Assembly (NCBI GenBank): GCA_900315605.1
Contig: OMZU01000024.1
Span: 1-64,000 of the forward strand
Origin: an uncultured Eubacteriales bacterium
Lineage (GTDB): Bacteria; Bacillota; Clostridia; Oscillospirales; Acutalibacteraceae
DNA length: 64,000 bases
Direction of reading: 5' to 3'
The position numbers were made by a program, and so were the translations under genes. Positions 8,056-16,768 of the stretch are shown piece after piece. The first letter of the stretch is position 1. Each line of letters opens with the position of its first letter. Below the pieces are notes generated by a model. The model had not been told where the DNA came from. It saw nothing but the letters and a program-made list of their open reading frames with translations, and ran no database searches.

Positions 8056-8113
8056 AAAAAGAAAACGGCTGAAAAACAAATTAACAAAAACAAAACAAAA
8101 GGAGAAATTAATC

Positions 8114-8545
8114 ATGAAAAAGAACAGACTCACAACAAGGGTAATCGCAACAGCAATGGCAGCAGTATGTGCAATCTCGGCAGGAGCCGCGATCTCGGCG
8201 GTAAGCGTTTCGGCGGCAGAGATATCAAGCACCGAAGCGATCGCAGCTTCGAGCTCAAAGGCTTGTGTGGTATCAGCCTACGGCAAGACCCCATACGGCT
8301 ACGACTGGGATTACAAGGCAGACAGCACTGCGGCAAAAATCACCTGCACTTATGATTTCAAGACAAGCAAATACACCTTCCGCGCAACAGGAAGCTACGC
8401 CGGAACGACTAACGCGGTTTTGAAATACGCGACCGCCGACGGCAAGTGGCACAATATTCCGATCCGCTTTACAACCGACAAGAAGCTGAATGTTACAGGC
8501 AAGCAGACGGGCAAGGAATATATTACTAAAACAAGACGCGGCTAA
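8114..8545 (+). CDS. Small secreted protein of unknown function
   Basis: The 143-residue product begins with a clear signal peptide (KKNRLTTR, then a hydrophobic Ala/Val-rich core, ending SVSAAE near residue 35). The mature part is small, Tyr- and Lys-rich, and probably beta-stranded (KITCTYDFKTSKYTFRATGSYAG..., KWHNIPIRFTTDKKL). No known family was recognised. The start at 8114 is fixed by AAAGGAG and the signal peptide; the open frame extends upstream only through leader sequence. It is driven from the shared promoter at 7882-7936 and ends before a bidirectional hairpin. Its place beside the amylase does not by itself show a role in starch use. Confidence 0.7.
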   Translation: MKKNRLTTRVIATAMAAVCAISAGAAISAVSVSAAEISSTEAIAASSSKACVVSAYGKTPYGYDWDYKADSTAAKITCTYDFKTSKYTFRATGSYAGTTNAVLKYATADGKWHNIPIRFTTDKKLNVTGKQTGKEYITKTRRG

Positions 8546-8614
8546 GCATTTCCGCAAATATTACTCCACTCTTTCATCAAAAAACCACGTTTCACTCTCT
8601 TTATAACCACAACA

Positions 8615-8651
8615 AAGGCAGGCTCGCTGATCGAGTCTGCCTTTGCTTTAG
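8615..8651. terminator. Bidirectional terminator
   Basis: The hairpin with arms caaaggcagrctcg and cgagtctgcctttg lies between the convergent ends of the small secreted protein gene and the amylase gene. Confidence 0.75.
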
Positions 8652-8694
8652 TTTTGTTTAGTTATAAGCTTTTCGAGTGGTTTTCTGTACTGAC

Positions 8695-11600
8695 TTAATA
8701 GCCGGACCAGCCTGAGCCGTCATAGACCATGTTCGGTCCGGGAATGCTCAAATCGTCGGTCTGCTCGTTGCCGTCGTTAAATATAACCATGGTTGCGCCG
8801 TCCGGGATCTTAGCCCTGAACACTCCGTTGCCGACGCTCTCCATATTATTTCCCGGCCATGTCATAATGTTTTTGTTTTCTTCTGACCAGAAATATGCCT
8901 TAACCGGGTTAAAGTTTCTTGTGTTTTTAAAGTATACATAGCTGCCTGTGAGAACAGGGTCTGTAACTGTCTGACCCTCGCTGTAATTTATCCAAGAGCC
9001 GTTTTTGTAGAGCTTTCCAAAGCCTGCAAGCTTTATGTCGTTTGTCTTTCCAACGCCGTTGTTGCTGAAAATAACATACTCTGCGTCCTGCGGAAGCTCG
9101 ATCTTGTAGATGCCGTTGCCTAAGCTTGTCATTGCCTTGCCCGGCCATGAGGTCATGGTTTCGTTGGCGTTGCTCCAATAATAAGCGGTAACTCCCGGCC
9201 AATTGTTGGTGTTTTGATAATAAATCGCTGTGCCTTCATTCTCGGCAGGCTTTGCCGTTGTGGGCTGAACCGGGGGATTTGTCGGCTGAACAGGGGGATT
9301 TGTTGGCTGCTGCGGATTTGAACCGTTTACGCGTTCGCCAACGTGCGAGGTCTTGGATTTGAGCGAAACGAGATAATACTGGATCGCTGTTGCGTCTCTG
9401 ATCGATACGACGCCGTCCATATCGCTGTCCGCCGCGATCTTCTGAGCATCGTTAAGGGTGAGAAACTTTGCGAGTGCGTACTGGATATGGGTAACGTCAA
9501 GGATATCAATGCAGTTGTCGGTGTTTGCGTCACCGATAAGGATTCCGTCCGGATTTTGCGGAGTTGTAACCTTTTGTGTTGTCGGTTCAACAGGCTTGGT
9601 TGTTGGAATGACTTCCTTATACTTGATCCAACTGCCGTTCTTGTACATATAGCCGCTGCCCGGGAAGGTAAGGTCGTCTGTTTTGCTCGCGCCGTTGTTG
9701 CTGAAGATACATCTGTCATATTCTTTTGGGAACGTTGCCTTGTAGATGTTGCCCTCGTCTCTTGTCATTTGAACGCCCGGCCACTCTTCGGAGCCTGAAT
9801 CTGTTTTTGAGCTCCAAAAGTAGATATATGGCGGATTGTAGCCTGTGTTGGAGTTATCGTAGTAGATCGTTACGAATTTGTTCGGGTCAGGCGGAGTTGT
9901 TGTCGGCTCGGTGCCCGGTACATAAACGCCGGTGTAGGGTTCCCACTTGTTGCCGTAGCTGAAAACCATACTTTGGTTGTCGTATTCAAGACCGGGTTCC
10001 ATGTCTGCCGGATATCTGTTTGGAGAGGATTCTCCGGCATTAAAGATCACTTTACCGCTCATAAGATCGCTGTCTTTTAAGGGGTCGATCTCTAATACAT
10101 AGAGGTTATGTTCGCTGTCAAACTTTTTCATAGCCGCGCCGGGCCATTTTGCTTTTTCAATGGTTTGAGAACCGCTGTCGTTGTAAACGTATGCGTTTAC
10201 ATTGCTCCACTTGTATTGTGAATTGTCAAAGACGATCAGTACTTTTTTCTCGGGGTCGATCTTCTTGAAGCTGAAAGACTTGTTAAGAGTTTCCTCTGAA
10301 TTTGTTGCGGTCATTGTAACATCAAATATTGTGTCTTTCTCAATGCCGTCGCCGATCTCAAAGGTCTGACCGTTGGTAACTCTGAACGGTGTGCCGCCGG
10401 CTACGCTTACTGTAGCGTAATCTGCTCCGCGAAGTGAAGCCTTGACTGTCTGACTGTCAACGAACGAATAGTTACCGTCGATGCTCATATGGATCGTGGA
10501 CTGAGGTCCTTCGATAAGAATAGTTCCGTTCGCGCCTGTGTTAAAGGTTGCCTTGCCGTTCTGAACAACAGCGGTTGTGCCGTCATAGGCGTTGGTAACT
10601 GTTGTGCCGTTGCCCCACATTGAAGAAACGTTTACGGCAAGATTAGTATTCTTTGGCGCGCTGATTACTGCGATGATCTCGTCGCTCATTATGCCGTTGT
10701 CATAGCTGCGCGAGAATACGTAACCGGTCGAGGAGTTGTAGCCCGTGATCTGCTGATGCTTGCCTGCGCCGACCGCAACGTGCCTGCTTCTGAACTTGCC
10801 GACCTTTTGCCAGTGCTTTAGGATATTTTGATCCGCGCTCGTCCAGTTCATGTCGCTTCTCAGCGAGTGGCCGGAGCCGCCGTGACCGTCGAAGCCGAGA
10901 CCGGATACTCTCGGACGGTTGGTTTCATCGCCGTAGAAAATCTGTACCGCGCCCGGAAGGAGCTGGAATGCAGAGCCCTGATAAATAAGGTCGTTTCTCG
11001 CGAGATCCGAGTCGTGAGAAGAAATGTAGGAAAGCGCGTTAAAGTTAGCCTGATTGTTGATCGTGCTTGCATAGTTCTGGTATACGCCGTTGATGCTGCC
11101 TACAGCCGGAACGCCTGAGCCTGAGAACGAGAAGTTGATCATCGAGTCAAAGCCACCCTGGGTGTAGTAGTCGCCGTAGCCAATCTTGTAATCCCAGTGC
11201 TCGCCGGTCATCCAGAAGTCGTCTGTCCAGTCTGCGCCCGGAGCAGAGGGGTTAGCCTGTCTCCACTGCTTGAGAGCAGAAACGCACTTTGTTTTGAGTG
11301 TTTTCCAAGAAGCGTACTCAACGTGCTTTGCGGTGTCGCAGCGGAAGCCGTCTACACCGTAGGTTGAAACCCAGTCTGCAAGCCAGCTTGAAATGAAGCC
11401 GGTAACTGTGTTTGATGAACCGTATTTCTGAACCTTAGAGTTATATGTGCCCTCGCTCTTCCACTTTGTCTGGAGGAAGGTCGGGATAGATACGTTTGAC
11501 TTGGACTCTGTGCGGAAGTCGGGGAGACCTACCAGACACATTTCCGTATCGCTGCCGCTGCCCTCGGAATATCCGGGAAGTCCGCTGCGGATCCAGCCTG

Positions 11601-12327
11601 AGCCCCACCATCTGCCCCAGTCTGAGGCTGAAGAGCTGTAGTCGATATAGTTGTGGAAGCCGTCAACTCCGGTGAGCTTATACTTGTAAGCGTCGATCGC
11701 GCTTCTGTTGGTTATGGTACCGTAGTTGTAGGTCTCCATATCTACGATATTGTTGTAGCCCGCGTGGTTCATAACGATATCCATGATCACGCGGATGCCG
11801 TGCCGGTGAGCTGTGTCAACAAGGGTCTTGAACTCTGCCTTTGTACCAAAGTTTGCGTCTGTCTCGGTGTAGTCGAGAACATAGTAGCCGTGGTAGGAAT
11901 AGTGAGCAAAGTGACCGTCGCCGGAATCAACGTAGCCGTGGATCTGCTCATATGGAGCTGAGATCCAGATCGCGTTTACTCCAAGGTCGTCAAAATAACC
12001 TTCGTTGATCTTTTTTGTAACGCCGGCAAAGTCGCCGCCGTGGAAGGTTCCCGGAGCTGTGTTCCAGCCTGAGAGAGCTCTTCCGCTTGCGTCTGTCGCT
12101 CTTCCGTAGGAATGGTCGTTGCTTGTGTTTCCGTTATAGAAACGGTCGGTCATAAGAAAATAAACCGATGCGTTATCCCATGAAAAATCATCAGGGTTTT
12201 GTAGTTTTGTTTTCTGATTATAGCCTGTGCTCTCGTCATCTGCCGAAGCTGCATTTGCCGGTGCGCAAATTGCGACTGAGAGCAGCATTGCTACGCTCAG
12301 AAGTGCAGAAATGAATTTTCTTGTCAT
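8695..12327 (-). CDS. Secreted GH13 alpha-amylase with internal dockerin and four CBM26-like modules
   Basis: The 1210-residue protein, from its ATG at 12327 with AAAGGA upstream, has a signal peptide (about 1-29) and then a GH13 catalytic barrel. The four conserved regions are visible: DIVMNH near 183, GFRCDTAKH with the nucleophile Asp at about 331, the acid/base Glu in TGEHWDY at about 376, and SSHD ending at about 439. After the C-terminal beta domain come CBM26-like modules at about 697-798 and 820-903, a type I dockerin at about 930-990 (GDANTDNCIDILD and ADSDMDGVVSIRD calcium loops), a Pro/Thr linker, and two more modules at about 1033-1115 and 1130-1210. It should hydrolyse starch while docked to a cohesin scaffold. 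The dockerin is internal instead of at an end. It has its own promoter; no scaffoldin gene is in the window. Confidence 0.95.
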   Translation of the reverse strand: MTRKFISALLSVAMLLSVAICAPANAASADDESTGYNQKTKLQNPDDFSWDNASVYFLMTDRFYNGNTSNDHSYGRATDASGRALSGWNTAPGTFHGGDFAGVTKKINEGYFDDLGVNAIWISAPYEQIHGYVDSGDGHFAHYSYHGYYVLDYTETDANFGTKAEFKTLVDTAHRHGIRVIMDIVMNHAGYNNIVDMETYNYGTITNRSAIDAYKYKLTGVDGFHNYIDYSSSASDWGRWWGSGWIRSGLPGYSEGSGSDTEMCLVGLPDFRTESKSNVSIPTFLQTKWKSEGTYNSKVQKYGSSNTVTGFISSWLADWVSTYGVDGFRCDTAKHVEYASWKTLKTKCVSALKQWRQANPSAPGADWTDDFWMTGEHWDYKIGYGDYYTQGGFDSMINFSFSGSGVPAVGSINGVYQNYASTINNQANFNALSYISSHDSDLARNDLIYQGSAFQLLPGAVQIFYGDETNRPRVSGLGFDGHGGSGHSLRSDMNWTSADQNILKHWQKVGKFRSRHVAVGAGKHQQITGYNSSTGYVFSRSYDNGIMSDEIIAVISAPKNTNLAVNVSSMWGNGTTVTNAYDGTTAVVQNGKATFNTGANGTILIEGPQSTIHMSIDGNYSFVDSQTVKASLRGADYATVSVAGGTPFRVTNGQTFEIGDGIEKDTIFDVTMTATNSEETLNKSFSFKKIDPEKKVLIVFDNSQYKWSNVNAYVYNDSGSQTIEKAKWPGAAMKKFDSEHNLYVLEIDPLKDSDLMSGKVIFNAGESSPNRYPADMEPGLEYDNQSMVFSYGNKWEPYTGVYVPGTEPTTTPPDPNKFVTIYYDNSNTGYNPPYIYFWSSKTDSGSEEWPGVQMTRDEGNIYKATFPKEYDRCIFSNNGASKTDDLTFPGSGYMYKNGSWIKYKEVIPTTKPVEPTTQKVTTPQNPDGILIGDANTDNCIDILDVTHIQYALAKFLTLNDAQKIAADSDMDGVVSIRDATAIQYYLVSLKSKTSHVGERVNGSNPQQPTNPPVQPTNPPVQPTTAKPAENEGTAIYYQNTNNWPGVTAYYWSNANETMTSWPGKAMTSLGNGIYKIELPQDAEYVIFSNNGVGKTNDIKLAGFGKLYKNGSWINYSEGQTVTDPVLTGSYVYFKNTRNFNPVKAYFWSEENKNIMTWPGNNMESVGNGVFRAKIPDGATMVIFNDGNEQTDDLSIPGPNMVYDGSGWSGY

Positions 12328-12384
12328 TTCAAAACTTCCTTTCAAAAAATACTTCTAAATAGGGCTTCCCACAAGCCCATTATA

Positions 12385-12413
12385 ATTATATCTGACCCGC
12401 GGAGATTTATCAA
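12385..12413 (-). promoter_or_regulatory. Amylase promoter
   Basis: On the minus strand TTGATA (12408-12413) and TATAAT (12385-12390) are separated by 17 bp. A short hairpin, gggctt/aagccc at 12362-12377, would lie at the very 5' end of the mRNA and could protect it. No clear catabolite-control operator was found. Confidence 0.8.
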
Positions 12414-12557
12414 GATAGTTAAGGCGTTTTGTTCAACGTTAAAATCAACAAATTTGATATGATTTTTTTGTCTAAAAAATCCACTCGGTTTTTTTTGCTC
12501 CGAGCATATTCAAAATTTCGCTTAAATCAGCGCAAATTATCAGCACTACAAACATTT

Positions 12558-12590
12558 TATATATGGTAAAATTACCTATATATGGTAAAA
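12558..12590 (+). promoter_or_regulatory. Direct repeats upstream of the rnf promoter, possible operator
   Basis: The 14-mer tatatatggtaaaa occurs twice, starting at 12558 and 12577 (19 bp apart), and the spacing creates ggtaa-aa-ttacc dyad symmetry between them. The second copy ends nine bases before the -35 hexamer of the rnf promoter, a position suited to an activator or repressor. Confidence 0.5.
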
Positions 12591-12598
12591 ATAACATC

Positions 12599-12627
12599 TT
12601 GGCTGATTTCTGATTTTGTAGTATAAT
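12599..12627 (+). promoter_or_regulatory. rnf operon promoter
   Basis: TTGGCT (12599-12604) and TATAAT (12622-12627) are 17 bp apart, 60 bp before the rnfC start. Confidence 0.8.
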
Positions 12628-12686
12628 ATATTTATATATGCGCTGTTTTGCCAAGGCGATCCGGCGTTTTTAATTGGAGGGATAAT

Positions 12687-14012
12687 ATGAAACTTCACGG
12701 TGTAAAGGTACCGCACAAAAAGAACACCTCCCTGTGCGTTCCGGAACAACTTTCCGACCCCGGCACGGTGACGATACCGATGTCAATGCACATCGGCAAG
12801 CCCGCGTCGGTGACGGTGAAGCGCGGAGATCCGGTCAAGGTGGGAACGCTGATCGGAGAAGCGAACGGATTTATTTCGGCTCCGGTCCATTCTAGCGTTT
12901 CGGGTACGGTGCAGAAGATTGATGAGCTTGTTATGTCGGGCGGCATGAAGGTTCCGGCTGTTGTGATAGATTCCGACGGGCTTTTTGAGGCGGACGAAAG
13001 CATTGCAAAACCGGTTGTAAAGGATTTTGACAGCTTTGTTGACGCAGTAAAAAAGAGCGGTATCGTCGGCTTGGGCGGCGCAGGCTTTCCGACCTTTGTC
13101 AAGCTGGCAGTCAAGGATCTGAGCAAGATCGAGGCGGTCGTTATCAACGCCGCCGAGTGCGAGCCGTACATAACCTCTGACACACGAACGATACTTGACA
13201 GAGGAGAAGATTTGTTGCGCGGGATCGACGCGATAAGAAAGCATCTCGGCGTAAAACGCTTTATCATAGGGATAGAAAGCAACAAGCCCGAGGCTATTGA
13301 ACAGCTCAAAAAGCTCTCGGCAGGAGCAAACGATATCGAAATCAAAATCCTTCCGCCGATATATCCCCAGGGCGGCGAAAAGGTGCTTGTATACAACACC
13401 ATCGGCAAGATCATTCCAAAGGGCGGTCTGCCTCTTGACGTCGGCGCAATTGTCATCAACTGCACCACAATGGCGGAGATCGGGGCGTATCTTGAAACAG
13501 GTATGCCGCTTGTCAACAAATGCGTGACCGTTGACGGCTCGGCAGTGAGCGTTCCCAAAAACGTGATCGCACCTATAGGAACACCGCTTGAAAAGCTGTT
13601 TGATTTTTGCGGCGGTTTTAAAGAAGAACCGGCAAAGGTGCTCTACGGCGGTCCGATGATGGGGCTTGCCGTTCCGTCGCTCGATATGCCTGTGCTCAAA
13701 AATACAAACGCTGTTATCGCAATGGGCGAAGGGGAAGCTGCTCCTCCCAAAACAACCGCCTGCATCAACTGCGGAGCCTGCATCAATCACTGTCCTCTCA
13801 GGCTTGACCCGAGAGAGATCTCAAGAGCCTACAAGCTCGATTCGGCAAAGGACTTGAGCACGCTTCATGTTGATTTGTGCATGGAATGCGGCTGCTGCTC
13901 CTACATTTGTCCTGCAAACCGTCCGCTTGTTCAGACAAACAAGCTGGCAAAAACCAAGCTCCGCGCATATCTTGCGGCGCAAAATGCCGAAAAGGAGGGC
14001 GGAAAAAAATGA
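12687..14012 (+). CDS. rnfC: Rnf complex subunit RnfC, NADH-binding iron-sulfur subunit
   Basis: The 441-residue soluble subunit carries an N-terminal barrel-sandwich domain, the flavin/NADH-binding loop GLGGAGFPTFVK near residue 130, and two [4Fe-4S] motifs near the C-terminus, CINCGACINHCP and CMECGCCSYICP. It passes electrons between NAD(H) and the membrane part of the Rnf complex. Start at 12687 with TTGGAGGG seven bases upstream; the open frame upstream has no ribosome site. First gene of rnfCDGEAB, the usual Clostridia order. It overlaps rnfD by four bases (ATGA). Confidence 0.96.
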   Translation: MKLHGVKVPHKKNTSLCVPEQLSDPGTVTIPMSMHIGKPASVTVKRGDPVKVGTLIGEANGFISAPVHSSVSGTVQKIDELVMSGGMKVPAVVIDSDGLFEADESIAKPVVKDFDSFVDAVKKSGIVGLGGAGFPTFVKLAVKDLSKIEAVVINAAECEPYITSDTRTILDRGEDLLRGIDAIRKHLGVKRFIIGIESNKPEAIEQLKKLSAGANDIEIKILPPIYPQGGEKVLVYNTIGKIIPKGGLPLDVGAIVINCTTMAEIGAYLETGMPLVNKCVTVDGSAVSVPKNVIAPIGTPLEKLFDFCGGFKEEPAKVLYGGPMMGLAVPSLDMPVLKNTNAVIAMGEGEAAPPKTTACINCGACINHCPLRLDPREISRAYKLDSAKDLSTLHVDLCMECGCCSYICPANRPLVQTNKLAKTKLRAYLAAQNAEKEGGKK

Positions 14013-14950
14013 GAAACCTGATTTCATCTGTGTCGCCGCATTTTTACGGCGCACGAACGACCAAAAATATAATGCTCGACGTGATCCTCGCGCTTACTCC
14101 GGCGGCGATCGCCTCGGTGTTGATCTTCGGACTGAGAAGCCTGCTTGTGATCTTCACCTGCGTTGCGGTCTGCGTGGTGTCGGAATGGGCGTTTGAAAAG
14201 CTCTGCAACAAGGAGCAAACGATCTCCGACCTGTCGGCTGTCGTGACCGGAATGTTGCTTGCGTTCAACCTGCCGGTGACTATTCCGCTGTGGCAGGCTT
14301 CGCTGGGAAGCGTTATCGCGATAGTCGTGGTAAAGCTGCTTTTCGGCGGTATCGGACAAAACTTTGCAAACCCGGCGATCACCGCGCGAATCATTATGAT
14401 GACCGCATTTTCGGGCACGATGACAAACTGGGTCGCGCCCACGGCTTTCAATATTCTTCCCGACGCGACGACCTCGGCAACTCCGCTTGCAATGATGGCA
14501 AAGGGCGAGGTCGATCAGCTTCCGACTTATCTTGACATGTTTCTCGGCAACAGAGGCGGCTGTCTGGGCGAGACCTGTGTGCTTGCGCTGCTTCTGGGCG
14601 GAGCATATCTGCTTGCGCGCAGGGTAATAAGCTGGCACACTCCTGCGGCATTTCTCGGCACTGTGCTTTTGATGTCGCTGATTTGCGGCAAGGATCCGCT
14701 TTATCAGCTTATGTCCGGCGGACTTATGCTCGGCGCGTTCTTTATGGCTACCGACTACTCAACAACGCCGAACACTCCGCTCGGAAAAATAATCTTCGGC
14801 GTTGGCTGCGGACTGATAACCGTGCTCATACGTTTTTGGGGCAACTTTCCGGAGGGCGTATCGTTCTCGATCCTGCTTATGAATATCCTCACGCCGTATA
14901 TTTCTAAGCTCACACGCTCAAAGCCGCTGATCGGAGGTGCAGGAAAATGA
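14009..14950 (+). CDS. rnfD: Rnf complex subunit RnfD, membrane flavoprotein
   Basis: The 313-residue protein has about nine membrane helices. Landmarks are SPHFYGARTTKNIMLDVILALTP at the start, NPAITARIIMM, and the segment DATTSATPL, whose Thr corresponds to the residue that carries covalent FMN in RnfD/NqrB proteins. It forms part of the ion-translocating membrane core. The start overlaps the rnfC stop (ATGA) with AAGGAGG upstream. It overlaps rnfG in the same way. Confidence 0.95.
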   Translation: MRNLISSVSPHFYGARTTKNIMLDVILALTPAAIASVLIFGLRSLLVIFTCVAVCVVSEWAFEKLCNKEQTISDLSAVVTGMLLAFNLPVTIPLWQASLGSVIAIVVVKLLFGGIGQNFANPAITARIIMMTAFSGTMTNWVAPTAFNILPDATTSATPLAMMAKGEVDQLPTYLDMFLGNRGGCLGETCVLALLLGGAYLLARRVISWHTPAAFLGTVLLMSLICGKDPLYQLMSGGLMLGAFFMATDYSTTPNTPLGKIIFGVGCGLITVLIRFWGNFPEGVSFSILLMNILTPYISKLTRSKPLIGGAGK

Positions 14951-15489
14951 ACTCAACCGCAAAGGAAATCATAAAGCCGATCGTTGTGCTCACCTGCATT
15001 TGTCTGGTCGTGACCGCGCTTTTGGCATATATAAACATGATAACTCAGCCGATCATTCAGGCTGCCGAGGAAAAGGCGGCAACAGAAGCCAGAGCCGAGG
15101 TGCTTCCCGAGGCGAACGGCAGCTTTACCGAGATCGACGCTCAGCTGCTTCCGGAGGGCGTTACCGAGGGCTTTGAAGCCGACAACGGCTCCGGATATGT
15201 GTTCTCGCTCGTCACAAAGGGCTACGGCGGCGACGCAAAGCTCATTTGCGGGATCAACTCAAACGGCGAGATCAACGCCTGCAAGACCCTTTCGCACGGC
15301 GAAACAAGCGGAATCGGCTCGCGCGTGTTTGACAACAAGGAACCGTTCAAGGATAACTTCGTCGGCAAAACCGCCGATACCTATGAACAGGTTGACGGAA
15401 TAACCGGCGCGACGATATCTTCAACCGCCTACAAAAAGGCTCTCGGCACCGCGTTTGACGCATATGAAGCAGTAAAGGAGGCAAAGTGA
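14947..15489 (+). CDS. rnfG: Rnf complex subunit RnfG, FMN-binding
   Basis: The 180-residue protein has one N-terminal membrane helix (about 10-30) and an extracytoplasmic FMN-binding domain. The covalent flavin site is GITGATISS near residue 155, matching the S/T-G-A-T consensus with Thr as the attachment residue. It relays electrons between RnfD and the other membrane subunits. Start and stop codons overlap both neighbours, so expression should be tightly balanced. Confidence 0.95.
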   Translation: MNSTAKEIIKPIVVLTCICLVVTALLAYINMITQPIIQAAEEKAATEARAEVLPEANGSFTEIDAQLLPEGVTEGFEADNGSGYVFSLVTKGYGGDAKLICGINSNGEINACKTLSHGETSGIGSRVFDNKEPFKDNFVGKTADTYEQVDGITGATISSTAYKKALGTAFDAYEAVKEAK

Positions 15490-16163
15490 TGAATCAACTC
15501 AATAACTTTTCAAAGGGTATTATCAAAGAAAACCCGGTGCTTGTGCTCGTTCTCGGCACCTGTCCCACTCTTGCCACCTCGACCAACGTCACCAGCGCGC
15601 TCGGCATGGGCGCGGCGGCAACGGTGGTTCTGCTCTGCTCAAATATCGTTATTTCCGCACTGCGCAAGGTGATCCCCGACAAGGTGAGGATCCCCTGCTA
15701 TATCGTGCTTATCGCAGGCTTTGTAACAATGGTGCAAATGCTCGTAAAGGCGTTTGCTCCGGCTCTTGACCAGTCGCTGGGAATTTACCTTCCGCTGATC
15801 GTTGTAAACTGTATTATCCTCGGCAGAGCCGAGATGTTCGCAAACAAAAACAAGGTGCTTGACTCGGCGATCGACGCGCTGGGAATGGGCGCGGGCTTTA
15901 CCCTTGCACTCGGACTAATGGCAACCATAAGAGAGGTTTTCGGCAGCGGAACATTTATGGGAATTGAGATCCCGGTGCTTGCCGACAATCACGTTTCGAT
16001 TTTGACAATGGCTCCGGGCGGCTTCTTTGTTTTTGGACTTTTGATCGCGATAATCAACAAATTCTCGGTAAACAAGCCAAAGAAAACCGAGTTTGGCTGC
16101 GCAGGCTGTCCCTCTGCGGAAATCTGCAACAAGCGCGCCTGCGGCGAAAAGGAGGAAGCGTAA
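15489..16163 (+). CDS. rnfE: Rnf complex subunit RnfE, integral membrane
   Basis: About six membrane helices fill this 224-residue protein. The early KENPVLVLVLGTCPTLATSTNVTSALGMG is characteristic of the RnfE/NqrD family, and the first half contains the helix-breaking motif shared with RnfA. A Cys-rich tail (FGCAGCPSAEICNKRACG) follows the last helix, which is seen in clostridial versions. The ATG at 15489 is chosen over the GTG one codon earlier because GGAGG sits eight bases upstream. The TGATG junction overlaps rnfG. Confidence 0.94.
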   Translation: MNQLNNFSKGIIKENPVLVLVLGTCPTLATSTNVTSALGMGAAATVVLLCSNIVISALRKVIPDKVRIPCYIVLIAGFVTMVQMLVKAFAPALDQSLGIYLPLIVVNCIILGRAEMFANKNKVLDSAIDALGMGAGFTLALGLMATIREVFGSGTFMGIEIPVLADNHVSILTMAPGGFFVFGLLIAIINKFSVNKPKKTEFGCAGCPSAEICNKRACGEKEEA

Positions 16164-16754
16164 ATGACAAAGCTGATTATAATTCTTCTCTCTGCCGTAT
16201 TCATCAACAACTACGTGCTCTCGCGGTTTTTGGGAATCTGTCCGTTTTTGGGCGTTTCCAAAAAGCTGAACGCAGCAACCGGAATGAGCCTTGCGGTGAT
16301 CTTTGTTATGATGCTGGCGACCGCCGCAACATGGCCGATACAGATGTATCTGCTCAACCCAAACAACCTCGGCTACCTGCAAACGATCGTTTTCATTTTG
16401 GTGATAGCCGCCTTGGTTCAGCTTGTTGAGATCGTACTGAAAAGATATATACCCTCGCTTCACAAATCCCTGGGAGTTTACCTTCCGCTAATTACCACAA
16501 ACTGCGCCGTTCTCGGTGTTACTATTCTGAATATCGACGAGGGCTACACCTTTGTTGAAGCTATGGTCAACTCGCTCGGAAGCGGACTCGGCTTCTTCCT
16601 TGCGATGGTTATGTTTTCGGGCGTGCGCTCCAAGCTTGAGGGAGCGGACATTCCCAAGGCGTTTCAGGGACTTCCGATAACGCTTGTTGCGGCTTCGATC
16701 ACCTCGCTGTCGTTTATGGGCTTTGGCGGCGTGATCGAAAACCTATTTGCATAA
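16164..16754 (+). CDS. rnfA: Rnf complex subunit RnfA, integral membrane
   Basis: The 196-residue, six-helix protein has the signature VFINNYVLSRFLGICPFLGVSKK near the start and the related LPLITTNCAVLGV in the second half, reflecting its inverted internal repeat and its kinship with RnfE. The two Cys residues in these helices bind the shared membrane [2Fe-2S] cluster at the RnfA/RnfE interface. GGAGGAAG precedes the ATG and the gene follows rnfE directly. Confidence 0.95.
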   Translation: MTKLIIILLSAVFINNYVLSRFLGICPFLGVSKKLNAATGMSLAVIFVMMLATAATWPIQMYLLNPNNLGYLQTIVFILVIAALVQLVEIVLKRYIPSLHKSLGVYLPLITTNCAVLGVTILNIDEGYTFVEAMVNSLGSGLGFFLAMVMFSGVRSKLEGADIPKAFQGLPITLVAASITSLSFMGFGGVIENLFA

Positions 16755-16768
16755 GGGAGGAACGGACT

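Noticed and set aside
7984..8355. Separate 123-residue gene starting at 7984
   Set aside because: It overlaps the better-supported secreted protein gene, has no ribosome site, and lies largely in the duplicated leader.
12695..13790. Leftward open frames opposite rnfC
   Set aside because: They are antisense shadows of a strongly conserved gene with no ribosome site or promoter.
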